From an uncultured Methanoregula sp. (GTDB lineage Archaea; Halobacteriota; Methanomicrobia; Methanomicrobiales; Methanospirillaceae), in assembly GCF_963662735.1 (NCBI RefSeq), contig NZ_OY759744.1, positions 2,708,153-2,772,152 on the forward strand: a stretch of DNA of 64,000 bases, read 5' to 3'. Below the pieces are notes generated by a model. It had not been told where the DNA came from. It made no database searches and was given only the letters and a program-made list of their open reading frames with translations. Below are positions 52,763 through 62,881 of the stretch, in pieces (positions within the stretch are counted from its first letter, which is position 1; each line of letters starts with the position of its first letter). Both the position numbers and the translations under genes were made by a program.

Positions 52763-54382
52763 ATGGTACATATGTATCGGAATCTCATCAATTCTTTTTT
52801 ACGGATCCTCCAAAGAAAATTTTTTCCTATATTGTTCTGTTTGGTTTGTTTTCTGGTTATTCTCTATTATGGATTATCGATAGTCCCAGTCCTATCTCCT
52901 GATTCTTTTGGATACCTTGCTATGGGAAAGGGAATTACTGAAAATGGGGTTATTTGGTTTTTATCATCCTATACGATCTCGACTCCACTTTTTCCATTAC
53001 TAATTGCGTCGGTAATCTCTCTTGGAGCAGATCCCCTGTTTTCTGCTCATTTTATTACGGTTTTAGCATTTGCTTTACTTGTATTTCCTGTATTTTACCT
53101 TGGAAAGGAGATTGGAAATGAATATGTAGGGTATTGTTCCTGCATCCTTATTGTCACATCAAGTACTATGTGGCATCTGTCCACCATGATATGGACAGAA
53201 ATGCCGTTTATTCTTTTTTCAGTAATTTCCCTTTTCTTTCTTGTAAAATATATTAAGGATAATCAGTTTTCTTTTCTAATTATCGGCGCGCTTTTCGTTG
53301 CTTTGGCAAGCGTAGAACGATATGTAGGCATTTTTTTGGTGATGTCATCCGTTGTTTTAATGTTTATTTTTGAAATACACCTCAATAAGCAAAAAATCTG
53401 GAGATTTCTGACTTTTCTATTGATTTCATCAACCCCCTTTTTTTTAGTATTTGTGAGAAATTATGTTATGGGGCAAAATTATTATTATACATGGAAATCT
53501 TCAACTCCTATTATTAATTCAATTTACTATACTGTATATTTTAAAGTCAGAGGTATATTTCCGAGTTTTGTCAAACCCGACAATTCCGCTTACTTTTTTT
53601 TAGCCATAATTATGTTATTAGTAGTTTTGCATATCATCATCATAAAAAAGGGCAATATTTCAAAGAAGGCACTTTATGAATATCTTTTAGTGACCTCCCC
53701 AATATGGGTGTATTGTGGAATATTTATTTTAATTTTTGAAATAGTCTATTTATCCTGGCAAGGATTTGGGGAACATGGAAGACTACAGATAGTAATTATA
53801 CCTGTTATTATTTTATTCGCATTTTCTTTTTTTATATTTACCTATAACAATATTAATAAAGATTATAAAAAATATTACTCCCTGCTCATTATTGCATTAT
53901 TCTCTGTTACAGCGTTAGGACAAATTTCGATAATTCCACAAACCTATAAAAATCTGCAAGATGGTTACGGCGATTTCTATTGTGATCCCTGTTGGCGAAA
54001 CAATCCGGGAATTGAGTGGTTGAAAGAAAATGCAAAAAATGAGTCTGTATATACGACTTCAAATGATGGTTACCAAATCTCTTATTATTTGGGAAGAGAA
54101 ACTTTCGGTTTCCCATGCGACAGCAATAATAGCTCATACTGTTCAAAAATATACTCTGATACGTATTATCAGTCGAGTAACTCAACCTTAAAAAATTCCA
54201 GTTATATAATAATAATTGAGGATTACTGTGAGAAGAAATTAGGATACCGGTATAACTCACCGATTATTTCTTTAAGCGATTTTAAGCAGATGGTCAATAA
54301 TTCGAGGGATTTTACTCTGGTCAAACAATATCCAGATACGGCTATTTATCGGTATGAAGATAACTGGAGGATCCAAAAATAG
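52763..54382 (+). CDS. Multi-membrane GT-C-like glycosyltransferase
   Basis: This 539-residue protein has about ten to twelve transmembrane helices. The first outer loop reads VPVLSPDSFGYLAMGKGI, with an aspartate at the place of the PMT/ArnT catalytic acid, followed by the helix pattern of GT39-type enzymes. The C-terminal 130 residues are soluble and outside. It should transfer a sugar from a polyprenyl phosphate. The coding DNA is among the most AT-rich of the window. Only 39 nt separate it from the divergent GT2 gene. Confidence 0.78.
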   Translation: MVHMYRNLINSFLRILQRKFFPILFCLVCFLVILYYGLSIVPVLSPDSFGYLAMGKGITENGVIWFLSSYTISTPLFPLLIASVISLGADPLFSAHFITVLAFALLVFPVFYLGKEIGNEYVGYCSCILIVTSSTMWHLSTMIWTEMPFILFSVISLFFLVKYIKDNQFSFLIIGALFVALASVERYVGIFLVMSSVVLMFIFEIHLNKQKIWRFLTFLLISSTPFFLVFVRNYVMGQNYYYTWKSSTPIINSIYYTVYFKVRGIFPSFVKPDNSAYFFLAIIMLLVVLHIIIIKKGNISKKALYEYLLVTSPIWVYCGIFILIFEIVYLSWQGFGEHGRLQIVIIPVIILFAFSFFIFTYNNINKDYKKYYSLLIIALFSVTALGQISIIPQTYKNLQDGYGDFYCDPCWRNNPGIEWLKENAKNESVYTTSNDGYQISYYLGRETFGFPCDSNNSSYCSKIYSDTYYQSSNSTLKNSSYIIIIEDYCEKKLGYRYNSPIISLSDFKQMVNNSRDFTLVKQYPDTAIYRYEDNWRIQK

Positions 54383-54523
54383 ATTCACCATTTTGTTATG
54401 CATCCACTCAAAATTGAAATCTTTCATAAAGCAGTAAGAACATACAAAAGAAAAAACTAATATTTTTTATCTATATTATTACAGATATCACCAAAATGAT
54501 CCCAATATTACATTGAGTGTGCT

Positions 54524-56368
54524 ATGTGCGGAATTGCCGGATTTACCTGGAATGACCAAAATTTATTAGCCCGTATGATGGAGTCGATCCGTCACCGTGG
54601 TCCCGATGAATCCGGTTGTTTTTTCGATAATTCTGTCTCACTGGGTCACCAGCGGCTGAATATTATCGATCTTGAATCCGGCCGACAGCCGATCTATAAT
54701 GAAGATGAGACCATTGTCGTCATCTTCAATGGTGAAATTTATAATCATCGCTCGCTTCGCGTTGATCTGGAACAGAAGGGACACCGGTTTTATACAAATA
54801 CGGATACCGAGGTGATTGTCCATGCATATGAAGAGTACGGGATAGACTGCGTTCGTCAGTTCAATGGGATGTTCGCATTTGCCCTGTACGACAGCCTCAA
54901 AAAAAGCCTGCATCTTGCTCGTGACAGGATCGGTGTGAAACCCCTGTACTATTATTTCGATGGGAAAAAATTCATCTTTGCCTCCGAAATCAAGGCTCTC
55001 CTCCAGGATTCATCACTTTCCCGTGAAATAAATATTGATGCATTCCATGACTACCTGAAATTCCGGTTCGTTCCCGGGGAGAATACCCTGTTGCAGGGAA
55101 TAAAAAAAGTCCTTCCGGGTCATGTTATCACGTTAAAAAACAGCGAGCTTTCATCCCACAAGTACTGGGATGTTACAGAACACAGGAACAATGGCTCTGA
55201 AGAAGAGCATGTGAATACACTGCGGATGCTTCTTGGCGATGCCGTTCTCTCCCGGCTTGAGAGCGATGTGCCCCTGGGGGTATTCCTGAGCGGGGGAATA
55301 GATTCCGCCAGTCTTGTTGCTCTGATGCGTGAGCATACGGATACCATCAAAACGTTTTCCGTGGGGTTTGAGTCGCAAAAAGATACTGAGTTGCCCTATG
55401 CACGTATTGTTGCCGACGAGTTCAGTACGGATCACCACGAGTGTTTTGTAACGGACAAACATCTTTCGCTTATCCCAAAAATGGTCTGGCACCTGGATGA
55501 GCCAGTTGGTGATGCTGCAACGCTACCCACCATGGTCCTCTCGGAGTATGCAAAAAAGTACGTGACAGTAGTGCTTGCCGGAGAAGGTGGCGATGAGGCA
55601 TTCGCGGGTTATGACAATCAGCGCATTATGATGCAGTGTGTCCGGTTTAATCCCCTGTACCATCCACTGAAGAGCGTGATTTCTCAGGTCAGACAATGCA
55701 CATCTCCCGGCAGTAATCTTCATAAAGTTCTTGCAACCCTCTCTTCGCAAAGCCTGGAACAGCAGTATGCAACCCTCACATCGCTCTTCAGCAGGGATGA
55801 ACTTCTCAGGATGGGCGTACCAGATGATAACCGGGATCTTTCACGATATTATCCCAAAACACCCATGGATCCTTTGAATACGCTCCAGTATTTTGGCCTC
55901 AAAACCTGGCTTCCTCATGATTTCTGCATGAAAGCCGACAAGATGACCATGGCACATGGTATTGAGGAACGTGCACCACTCCTGGATTACCGGCTCATGG
56001 AGTTTGCTTTTTCCCTTCCCGCTCGTGAAAAAATACGAGGCGGAACCGGAAAATTTATCCTGAAAAAGGCCATGGAACCCCGGTTGCCCCACAGCATCGT
56101 ATACCGGAAAAAGCATGGGTATAATGCTCCGATGGACCAGTGGTTCAAGGGAGATCTGAAAGATGTTCTGGGTTCACTCATTGAGGAGCGGGAGCATTCC
56201 CTGTACGATGCCGGATATGCAGAAAAACTGCTTGCAGATTTCCAGCGGGCCGGGTCAAATTACAAGATGAATTTCTGGAATGCCCAGAAGTTATGGAGTA
56301 TTCTCGTGTTTGAGATGTGGTATAAAATATTCATTCTGGGAACAGATTACCGGGGAATCAATGTGTGA
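54524..56368 (+). CDS. asnB: Second asparagine synthase-type amidotransferase
   Basis: This 614-residue amidotransferase of the AsnB class has Cys2 in MCGIAG, RHRGPDESG, and FLSGGIDSASL near 253 in the synthase domain. The active sites are complete. It is clearly related to the other copy 3 kb away but is not a recent duplicate. Its base composition is more GC-rich than the neighbours, which suggests a different origin. It probably amidates a sugar acid or another cluster intermediate, although ordinary asparagine synthesis cannot be ruled out for one of the two. Confidence 0.88.
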   Translation: MCGIAGFTWNDQNLLARMMESIRHRGPDESGCFFDNSVSLGHQRLNIIDLESGRQPIYNEDETIVVIFNGEIYNHRSLRVDLEQKGHRFYTNTDTEVIVHAYEEYGIDCVRQFNGMFAFALYDSLKKSLHLARDRIGVKPLYYYFDGKKFIFASEIKALLQDSSLSREINIDAFHDYLKFRFVPGENTLLQGIKKVLPGHVITLKNSELSSHKYWDVTEHRNNGSEEEHVNTLRMLLGDAVLSRLESDVPLGVFLSGGIDSASLVALMREHTDTIKTFSVGFESQKDTELPYARIVADEFSTDHHECFVTDKHLSLIPKMVWHLDEPVGDAATLPTMVLSEYAKKYVTVVLAGEGGDEAFAGYDNQRIMMQCVRFNPLYHPLKSVISQVRQCTSPGSNLHKVLATLSSQSLEQQYATLTSLFSRDELLRMGVPDDNRDLSRYYPKTPMDPLNTLQYFGLKTWLPHDFCMKADKMTMAHGIEERAPLLDYRLMEFAFSLPAREKIRGGTGKFILKKAMEPRLPHSIVYRKKHGYNAPMDQWFKGDLKDVLGSLIEEREHSLYDAGYAEKLLADFQRAGSNYKMNFWNAQKLWSILVFEMWYKIFILGTDYRGINV

Positions 56369-56530
56369 CATCTTCTATTAAATTGACTTCGGAATGAATA
56401 TATTCCGGTTAACAGGATATTTTGACACCTGCAATAGAAAATAAATGATACTAATACAATTATCATTCACCATAAATGTGAATCTGCACCAAAATTATCA
56501 AAGAATAGAGAATAGATTTATGAGGAAATC

Positions 56531-57628
56531 ATGAAATTGCTGGTCTGTGCATCCGAATATCCCCCTTATGGATCCGGTATTGGAAATGTTATCTACAATG
56601 TTGTCGTGCAGCTCAGAAAGATGGGGGTTGAATGTACGATCTGCTCACCTACAGGACCTGATATCCAGCTTGGTAATAAAGAGTTAATAAAAAAATTTGG
56701 AATTCTCGGTCTACTCTATTTTTGGTACCAGGTATCCAGATTTTTTAAGAAAAAGAGTGATTATGATGTTATCTGGATTCAAAATCCCCTCTTTCTCACA
56801 GAGTCGCCTTTTAAAAAAAAATGCTTGGCCACAATGCATTACACATATTTCGGTGATGTAAAAAGAGGGGTTAATCCACGCATTTATTATTTCATTGCAT
56901 CAAAAATTGAAAAATTCTGTCTGAAAAAGATACAAAAAAATACCATTTCCTGCGTAAGTCAGCAGTTATGCAAAGAAATGAGTGAAATTGGAACTGATCA
57001 TCAAAGTTGTATATCGATATTGAATGGAGTGGATACTGACAAATTTTCAACAAGACCATGTGGCAGTACGCGGAGGGATTTAGGAATTGGACCGGGACAC
57101 ATTTTACTCTGCGTTGGACGATTAGCATCCAATAAATTTGTGGATGTTGTTGTCAGAAGCATGCCGGACATTCTGAAACAATATAAGGATACAAAATTAT
57201 TGATCGTCGGTGACGGGCCTCAAAAAAAATATCTCATGGATCTGGCAAATGAAATAGGCACATCCCAATCCACACTATTCTGTGGGTTTCAATCAAGCGA
57301 TATAATTCAGGATTACTATGGTGCAGCCGATATTGTAATATGCCCTTATTCGGGGCTTGTATTATTTGAAGCGATGTCAGCGGGAAAACCGATCGTTGCT
57401 TTTGATTTAGAGTGGCATTCTGAGGTAATAACCCATCTTAAAAACGGTATGCTCGTCGAGCCAATGAATGAACATGCACTTGCACAAGGAGTAATACAAT
57501 TATTTGATAACGCAGAACTTACTCGGGATCTTGGAAATAATGCACATGAATATGCAATAAAGTACCTTGACTGGAGAACAATATCACAAAGATATTTTGA
57601 AGAGTTTGATGCACTTATTAAAAATTGA
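56531..57628 (+). CDS. GT4-family glycosyltransferase
   Basis: This 365-residue GT-B enzyme starts MKLLVCASEYPPYGSGIGN, with HILLCVGRLASNKFVD at the second domain. The donor site reads CPYSGLVLFEAMSAGKPIVA, where the usual first glutamate of E-x7-E appears to be replaced by glycine or serine. The C-terminal helix DWRTISQRYFEEF is typical. It adds an unknown sugar. The next GT4 gene starts within 11 nt. Confidence 0.87.
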   Translation: MKLLVCASEYPPYGSGIGNVIYNVVVQLRKMGVECTICSPTGPDIQLGNKELIKKFGILGLLYFWYQVSRFFKKKSDYDVIWIQNPLFLTESPFKKKCLATMHYTYFGDVKRGVNPRIYYFIASKIEKFCLKKIQKNTISCVSQQLCKEMSEIGTDHQSCISILNGVDTDKFSTRPCGSTRRDLGIGPGHILLCVGRLASNKFVDVVVRSMPDILKQYKDTKLLIVGDGPQKKYLMDLANEIGTSQSTLFCGFQSSDIIQDYYGAADIVICPYSGLVLFEAMSAGKPIVAFDLEWHSEVITHLKNGMLVEPMNEHALAQGVIQLFDNAELTRDLGNNAHEYAIKYLDWRTISQRYFEEFDALIKN

Positions 57629-57638
57629 TTTTCCCAAG

Positions 57639-58886
57639 ATGAACGCCATCACCGATCAATCAAACGAGAAAAACCGGTCTGAACCAAGTAATCTACAATT
57701 AATTAACCAAAAAAAATATCGGGTGGGAATTTTAACATCCCCTTCAGAAAAAGCAAGTGTATCTCCAATTTCAAATCTTATTCAAATACTAAAGCCAATC
57801 TCCAGGTCGATATTACTTATTACTGGAAATGCGGGATATGATTTTTTTAAAAATGATACCAGCATTTCAAGTTACGATACCAGTCATCCCATGGAGGAGA
57901 ATCCCATAAAAACAATCATTAACTTCATTCGCGCTCAAATCAGGGGATCACTAACAATAGTGAGCCAGCACCGTAATGTTGATGTATGGATCTTTTTTAT
58001 GGGAGGGGAAAGAGAATTTCTCCCGATTCTGACAGTTACTATATTAAGAAAACCAACATTGCTCATTCTTACAGGGTCTATTGTAAAAACGGCCAGATAT
58101 TCACGGGATCCGTTTATTTTACCGATTAAATTGTTAAACGGGATTACCTGTTCACTTGTAAGCGGTATACTCCTGTATTCACAAAGACTGGTTTCAGAAA
58201 CTAGGTTGGAGAGGCACCAGAAAAAAATCTTCATCGCCCAGCGACATTTTGTTGATCTGAATTTGTTTCACTGTTCCAAAAAATATGATGATAGGCCTGA
58301 TATGATCGGATATATTGGCCGGTTGAGTGAAGAGAAGGGTGTGCTTAATTTTGTGAATGCCTTTTCCGGAATTCATTCAGAAGATTCCAGGATACAATTT
58401 TTTATCGGGGGTGACGGAGCACTTCGTGATCAAATATTAACTAGTATTTCCTCAGACGGGTTAAATGAAAATGTTACCAATGTTGGCTGGATACCACACA
58501 ATGAACTGCCTATTTATTTAAATAATCTAAAACTGTTAGTGCTGCCCTCATACACGGAAGGCTTACCTAATATTATGCTTGAAGCAATGGCTTGCGGAAC
58601 ACCGGTTTTAGTTTCACCAGTGGGTGCGATTCCGGATGTGATCGAGGACGAGAAAACGGGATTTATTTTAAAGGATAATTCTCCCGGGAATATTCAGGAT
58701 TCTGTTATTCATGCATTGAAGCACCCACATCTGAAAACTATTGCAGATAATGGAAGAATTTTAATCGATACCAAATATGGTTTTCAAACGGCTGTCGATA
58801 GTTATGCTCAGATTCTTTCGAATTTTTCGAGGGTAGAACAGAAATCGGAGGGTACGGCCGAGGGAGAGTTGTTGCATTTATGGTGA
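57639..58886 (+). CDS. GT4-family glycosyltransferase
   Basis: The 415-residue enzyme has DMIGYIGRLSEEKGVLNF at the start of its second domain and SYTEGLPNIMLEAMACGTPVL as complete donor motif. The N-terminal domain is divergent. I place the start at ATG 57639 because in-frame starts at 57567 and 57609 lie inside the previous gene, although no start has a good ribosome site. It is probably co-transcribed with the GT4 gene upstream. Confidence 0.87.
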   Translation: MNAITDQSNEKNRSEPSNLQLINQKKYRVGILTSPSEKASVSPISNLIQILKPISRSILLITGNAGYDFFKNDTSISSYDTSHPMEENPIKTIINFIRAQIRGSLTIVSQHRNVDVWIFFMGGEREFLPILTVTILRKPTLLILTGSIVKTARYSRDPFILPIKLLNGITCSLVSGILLYSQRLVSETRLERHQKKIFIAQRHFVDLNLFHCSKKYDDRPDMIGYIGRLSEEKGVLNFVNAFSGIHSEDSRIQFFIGGDGALRDQILTSISSDGLNENVTNVGWIPHNELPIYLNNLKLLVLPSYTEGLPNIMLEAMACGTPVLVSPVGAIPDVIEDEKTGFILKDNSPGNIQDSVIHALKHPHLKTIADNGRILIDTKYGFQTAVDSYAQILSNFSRVEQKSEGTAEGELLHLW

Positions 58887-58968
58887 GAAAATGCTTTTCA
58901 ATCCGGGATTTAGTAAAAGTTTTTTTTCTTTTGTTTAAGAAAAGGTCGGGATCAAAACCAAAGAAAAT

Positions 58969-59814
58969 TCAGTTTTTCTCTTTTTTGAAAATGATAATAT
59001 TACCTATAGCAGGCTGGGATAATTTTACAAATTTGAACCAGAAATTGTTGAAAGAATAGATAATATTTTTTACCAACGACGATTGGAAAATACCATGAAG
59101 GCTGGTAAATTCTCCGGCTACCCGACTCCTGACAATTATTTTTTCTTTTGCCAGCCTGTTGATCAGCCAGCGGATATTCGTGGATCGGCAAAAAAGAGTT
59201 ATTTTATCCGATCCATTCGTCCAATTTTCAATGCCATAAGGAGTACGTTTTGAAATAGTAGGTCGTTTCAGCAGGTATTGCATTGTCCTGGTTACCGGAA
59301 CTTCAAGTGCGCCCGCGTTATTCTCACTGATAATGAGAAAACCTCCCGGCTTTAAAACCCTTGAGAGTTCCGAAATTGCTTTTTCGAGATCGGGGATATG
59401 CATCAGTACTCCCCAACAAAGGATATAATCAAAATGTTCGTCCGGGAATGAAAGTTCCCGAATATTTTCACATTGCAAACTGATTTTTAAAGACAATCCT
59501 GCAGATTCAATATTTTCTTTCCCGAGTTCGAGAACACGTTCTGACAGATCAACACCTATGACAGAGAAACCTCTTTTTGCCAGACGAATTGACTTATCAC
59601 AACTTCCACATCCGACATCAAGTATTAAGGCGTTTGAGGGTTCACCAATAATTCGAACAATATGGTCAAAGGCATTATCAAGAAATTTATCATTACCTCC
59701 CGAACGATATGCATGTATCCAATTTTGATGAATTTCGGGCTTTTTTAGCCATTTTTCAACGGCCGTAGTCTCTGTGTCCTGGAGGAAATCATTTTTTGCA
59801 TTAATACTAATCAA
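58969..59814 (-). CDS. SAM-dependent methyltransferase
   Basis: This 281-residue class I methyltransferase has LILDVGCGSCDKSIRLAKRG near 63-82, FPDEHFDYILCWGVLMHIP and RVLKPGGFLII, all typical of the Methyltransf_11/25 fold. It is convergent with the GT4 gene at its left. Methylated hexoses are frequent in archaeal N-glycans, so a sugar is a plausible substrate, but nothing in the sequence fixes it. Confidence 0.87.
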   Translation of the reverse strand: MISINAKNDFLQDTETTAVEKWLKKPEIHQNWIHAYRSGGNDKFLDNAFDHIVRIIGEPSNALILDVGCGSCDKSIRLAKRGFSVIGVDLSERVLELGKENIESAGLSLKISLQCENIRELSFPDEHFDYILCWGVLMHIPDLEKAISELSRVLKPGGFLIISENNAGALEVPVTRTMQYLLKRPTISKRTPYGIENWTNGSDKITLFCRSTNIRWLINRLAKEKIIVRSRVAGEFTSLHGIFQSSLVKNIIYSFNNFWFKFVKLSQPAIGNIIIFKKEKN

Positions 59815-60284
59815 TCCCTTTATTTCGATACTCTTATAATCAGATATACATTTTTAATAATTTCTTCAGCTTTTTAGGTAGTGTCTTCTGTCTTCTATTT
59901 TTTCATTTTTTATAGTAGATTATAACACGGAATAATTTCTTTTTTCCGGTTGTTTTCGCGGGATCCATTACCATTATTCGATTCAATCAATAAGACTGTG
60001 CGTTTGAGAACGCAATTCAAAAATATCATTGAGACATTTAACTACTGGGTCTAGCAGATGAATCCCGATAATGGCAAATCAAGAAGATTTTCATTGCATT
60101 CTGTAGTAGGTATTAAATGAAAGTACTATCAGTATATTTTTCGAAATTCTACACCATATTTCACTAAAAAAATAATGTCAATAATGCAAAAGTGACGAAG
60201 TTAGGTATTGGATATAAATTGAGGAAATCATAATGTTATAAAGATAAAATTTAAGAAAAACATTTCTCATTTGGAATCCCCAAA
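59815..60284. other. AT-rich intergenic stretch
   Basis: 470 bases between divergent genes, with no open frame or RNA I can support. Several A- and T-runs near 59880-59930 and 60160-60270 could serve as promoters for the genes on both sides. Confidence 0.5.
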
Positions 60285-61418
60285 ATGATCATCGCAATTG
60301 TTGTTCCTCAATTTCTCCCAAAATGGCTGGCAGGAATGGAAATCGCAACAAGTAATCTTGCTAAACATCTTTCAATGAGAGGGCATACCGTTCATGTGAT
60401 TACCTTTCTTGATGAAGGACTGTCTCCGGAAAATTTTGAAAATGGTTATTTTGTACACAGAATTGGCAATCCATTCCCTAAAATCGGGATACTATCCTTT
60501 TGGCTGAATATTATAAAAACACTGAAAAAGATCAATCCGGATATTATTCACTTGCAAGGGGTTGTTGTTCTCGGAACTGGATTTCCAGTTTTGATTTCAC
60601 ATTTTTTATTAAATAAGCCGTATGTTGTTTCATTTCATGGATTTTTCTTATATGGCAAAAGTCAGAGTGTCTATCAAAGAATAATCTCTCCCTCATTTTT
60701 ATTCAATTCAATTGTAAAACATGCTAGTGCAATTATCCTATTGACTGAATTTATGAAAAACCAATTCATTGCATGGCCGGATAAAAAAATTTTTGCTGTT
60801 CCAAATGGTATTGAGGCATCCACTATTAATTATTTAGATCGTACTGAAATCCGTGATAAATTTTCAATTAGAAATGACGAACATATATTGCTCTTTGTGG
60901 GACGACTTAATGCGGTCAAAGGTTTAATTTACCTTGTTTCAGCGATGAAAACTATTCATGATAATGATGAATTTTCACGTTTGATTATTATTGGTAATGA
61001 TCAGGGGCAGAGAAAAATATTGGAAGATCTAATCAGAAAATTACAACTGGAAAATAATATTTCTTTTATCGAGGAAACAACTCATGAAAATGTGTTTCAG
61101 TATATGATGGCATCAGATATCTTCATTCTTCCTAGTTTAAGTGAAGGTTTTCCCTTGGTATTATTAGAAGCAATGTCGTGCGGCATACCGATTATCGTAT
61201 CTAATGTTGGGGGAATGTCGGAAATAATTCAAGATAATAGAAATGGATTTCTTATTCAAACCAAAGATCCCGAAGATATTGCTGAGAAAGTATTAATGCT
61301 ACTAAAAGATGAGAATCTGCGGAAAAAAATTTCTGAAAATAATCTCACCGATGTAAAAAAATATAACTTGGACAATATTATTATCCAATTCGAACAAATC
61401 TACAAAAAATCAATTTAA
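60285..61418 (+). CDS. GT4-family glycosyltransferase
   Basis: This 377-residue GT-B enzyme opens IIAIVVPQFLPKWLAGMEIA, has HILLFVGRLNAVKGLIYLV and the donor motif SLSEGFPLVLLEAMSCGIPII. It has all features of an active cytoplasmic sugar transferase. It stands alone, with AT-rich gaps of 470 and 298 bases on either side, so it probably has its own promoter. The gap 61419-61716 shows nothing I can name. Confidence 0.9.
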   Translation: MIIAIVVPQFLPKWLAGMEIATSNLAKHLSMRGHTVHVITFLDEGLSPENFENGYFVHRIGNPFPKIGILSFWLNIIKTLKKINPDIIHLQGVVVLGTGFPVLISHFLLNKPYVVSFHGFFLYGKSQSVYQRIISPSFLFNSIVKHASAIILLTEFMKNQFIAWPDKKIFAVPNGIEASTINYLDRTEIRDKFSIRNDEHILLFVGRLNAVKGLIYLVSAMKTIHDNDEFSRLIIIGNDQGQRKILEDLIRKLQLENNISFIEETTHENVFQYMMASDIFILPSLSEGFPLVLLEAMSCGIPIIVSNVGGMSEIIQDNRNGFLIQTKDPEDIAEKVLMLLKDENLRKKISENNLTDVKKYNLDNIIIQFEQIYKKSI

Positions 61419-61716
61419 TACATATATCATGCATTCCAGTCACAAACCCTGTTCCAGCAATTTAATAATTATTTTGATCTTAATACAATTATTCAATTTT
61501 AGCTAAGAGCTAGCCCATATCAAAAAAATATGAACGGTCAAGCCTTCAACAGATCTTATAATGAAAATAGATATCTATATTTAATTGAAATAATATGATA
61601 ATCAAAAAAATGTAGATTGAACAAGGATTTCAATTCATCTATTAACCAATGATTAATAATGAAGTGTAAATCACAAAAGATGGAGATAAAATTGATATTT
61701 TTTTTAGAGGGCTAAT

Positions 61717-62664
61717 ATGGATGTAATTATAGTATGCCATACTGAATTTGGATTCGTAGAAAACGACGTCGTGATATACAATAAGAAAGCAATTGCCGGT
61801 GCAAGAGACGGAGTTTTGAATTTACTTTCATTGGCAAAAAAGTACGAAGCTAAAATTACTTTTGCAATCATGCCTGAGGTGGCCAAATTTATCCCACAAG
61901 TAAAAGGTCATGAAATTGGTATTCATATTCACCCGGGTTGGGAAAAGTTCTGTGTTGGGGGTCTCAATTATTTTGTCGGAGATACATATCTGAGGGAGCA
62001 CTGTGATATATCATCCACATCGACAATCTTACGTGATTATCCCTATAAGGAACAGGTACTTTTGATTAAAACTGGGAGAGATTATTTAAATGATATATTT
62101 CATGAAGATATCCGCACTTTTGTTGCCGGACGATGGTCCATAAATAATGATACGATAAAATCTCTTATCGAGTCAGGTATAACACATGATTGTTCTGCAT
62201 CAGCACATCATAAAGCTCCTCATTTTGATTGGTCGAAACTACCACGAATATGCATGCCATTTCATCCCGATTATTCCGACTATCAATTAAAAGGGAATGC
62301 ACCTCTGTTAATACTTCCAATCTCCCAAATGCCGGTATTTGGTAATGTGAATCCGGAAATTGCACCGTTTGGAGGAACTAAACTGTTGAAAGCGTGTTTT
62401 AAGGAATATCTCATTCAGGACATGCCATTTTTTCACATCTGTCTGCATTCTCCAAGTATGACAGATCCATATATGATACAAGCCCTTGATGAATTAATTA
62501 AATATATTTCAAACCATCATGCCCGGTTTATAACTGCTTCAGAAGTAACTGAATATCAAACACCACTTGCCACAACTAAAATATTGCCGTATTTAACCGG
62601 CATAAATCCCAGGTTCATTAAAACGATGGGCGGGGGGATAAAAAATAAATTATTCCGTTATTGA
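61717..62664 (+). CDS. Polysaccharide deacetylase-like protein
   Basis: The 315-residue protein has no signal peptide. HEIGIHIHPGW (about 67-77) matches the zinc-binding second motif of NodB-type deacetylases, and VAGRWSIN (about 136-143) recalls the third. The usual TFDDG first motif is replaced by CHTEFGF. The protein may remove an acetyl group from an N-acetyl sugar in the cytoplasm, or may be a divergent sugar hydrolase of the same barrel fold. Confidence in the exact activity is low. Confidence 0.6.
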   Translation: MDVIIVCHTEFGFVENDVVIYNKKAIAGARDGVLNLLSLAKKYEAKITFAIMPEVAKFIPQVKGHEIGIHIHPGWEKFCVGGLNYFVGDTYLREHCDISSTSTILRDYPYKEQVLLIKTGRDYLNDIFHEDIRTFVAGRWSINNDTIKSLIESGITHDCSASAHHKAPHFDWSKLPRICMPFHPDYSDYQLKGNAPLLILPISQMPVFGNVNPEIAPFGGTKLLKACFKEYLIQDMPFFHICLHSPSMTDPYMIQALDELIKYISNHHARFITASEVTEYQTPLATTKILPYLTGINPRFIKTMGGGIKNKLFRY

Positions 62665-62881
62665 TTGAGATTTTCAAAAGTATGTGTCGAGAATAATTAG
62701 ATAGGATCACAAGCTCAATTGAAATCTCAAAAGCAGCAGTGGGGCTAAATGTAAATCCGTATTAATCGTTATCGAAAAAAATGCACTATACAGTAAATTT
62801 AACAATGAAACCGGCCGATAAACCATTGTGGTGGCAGTAGCATCAAAATATTTATTCCCTTTCCCAAGGAAATAATTATTA

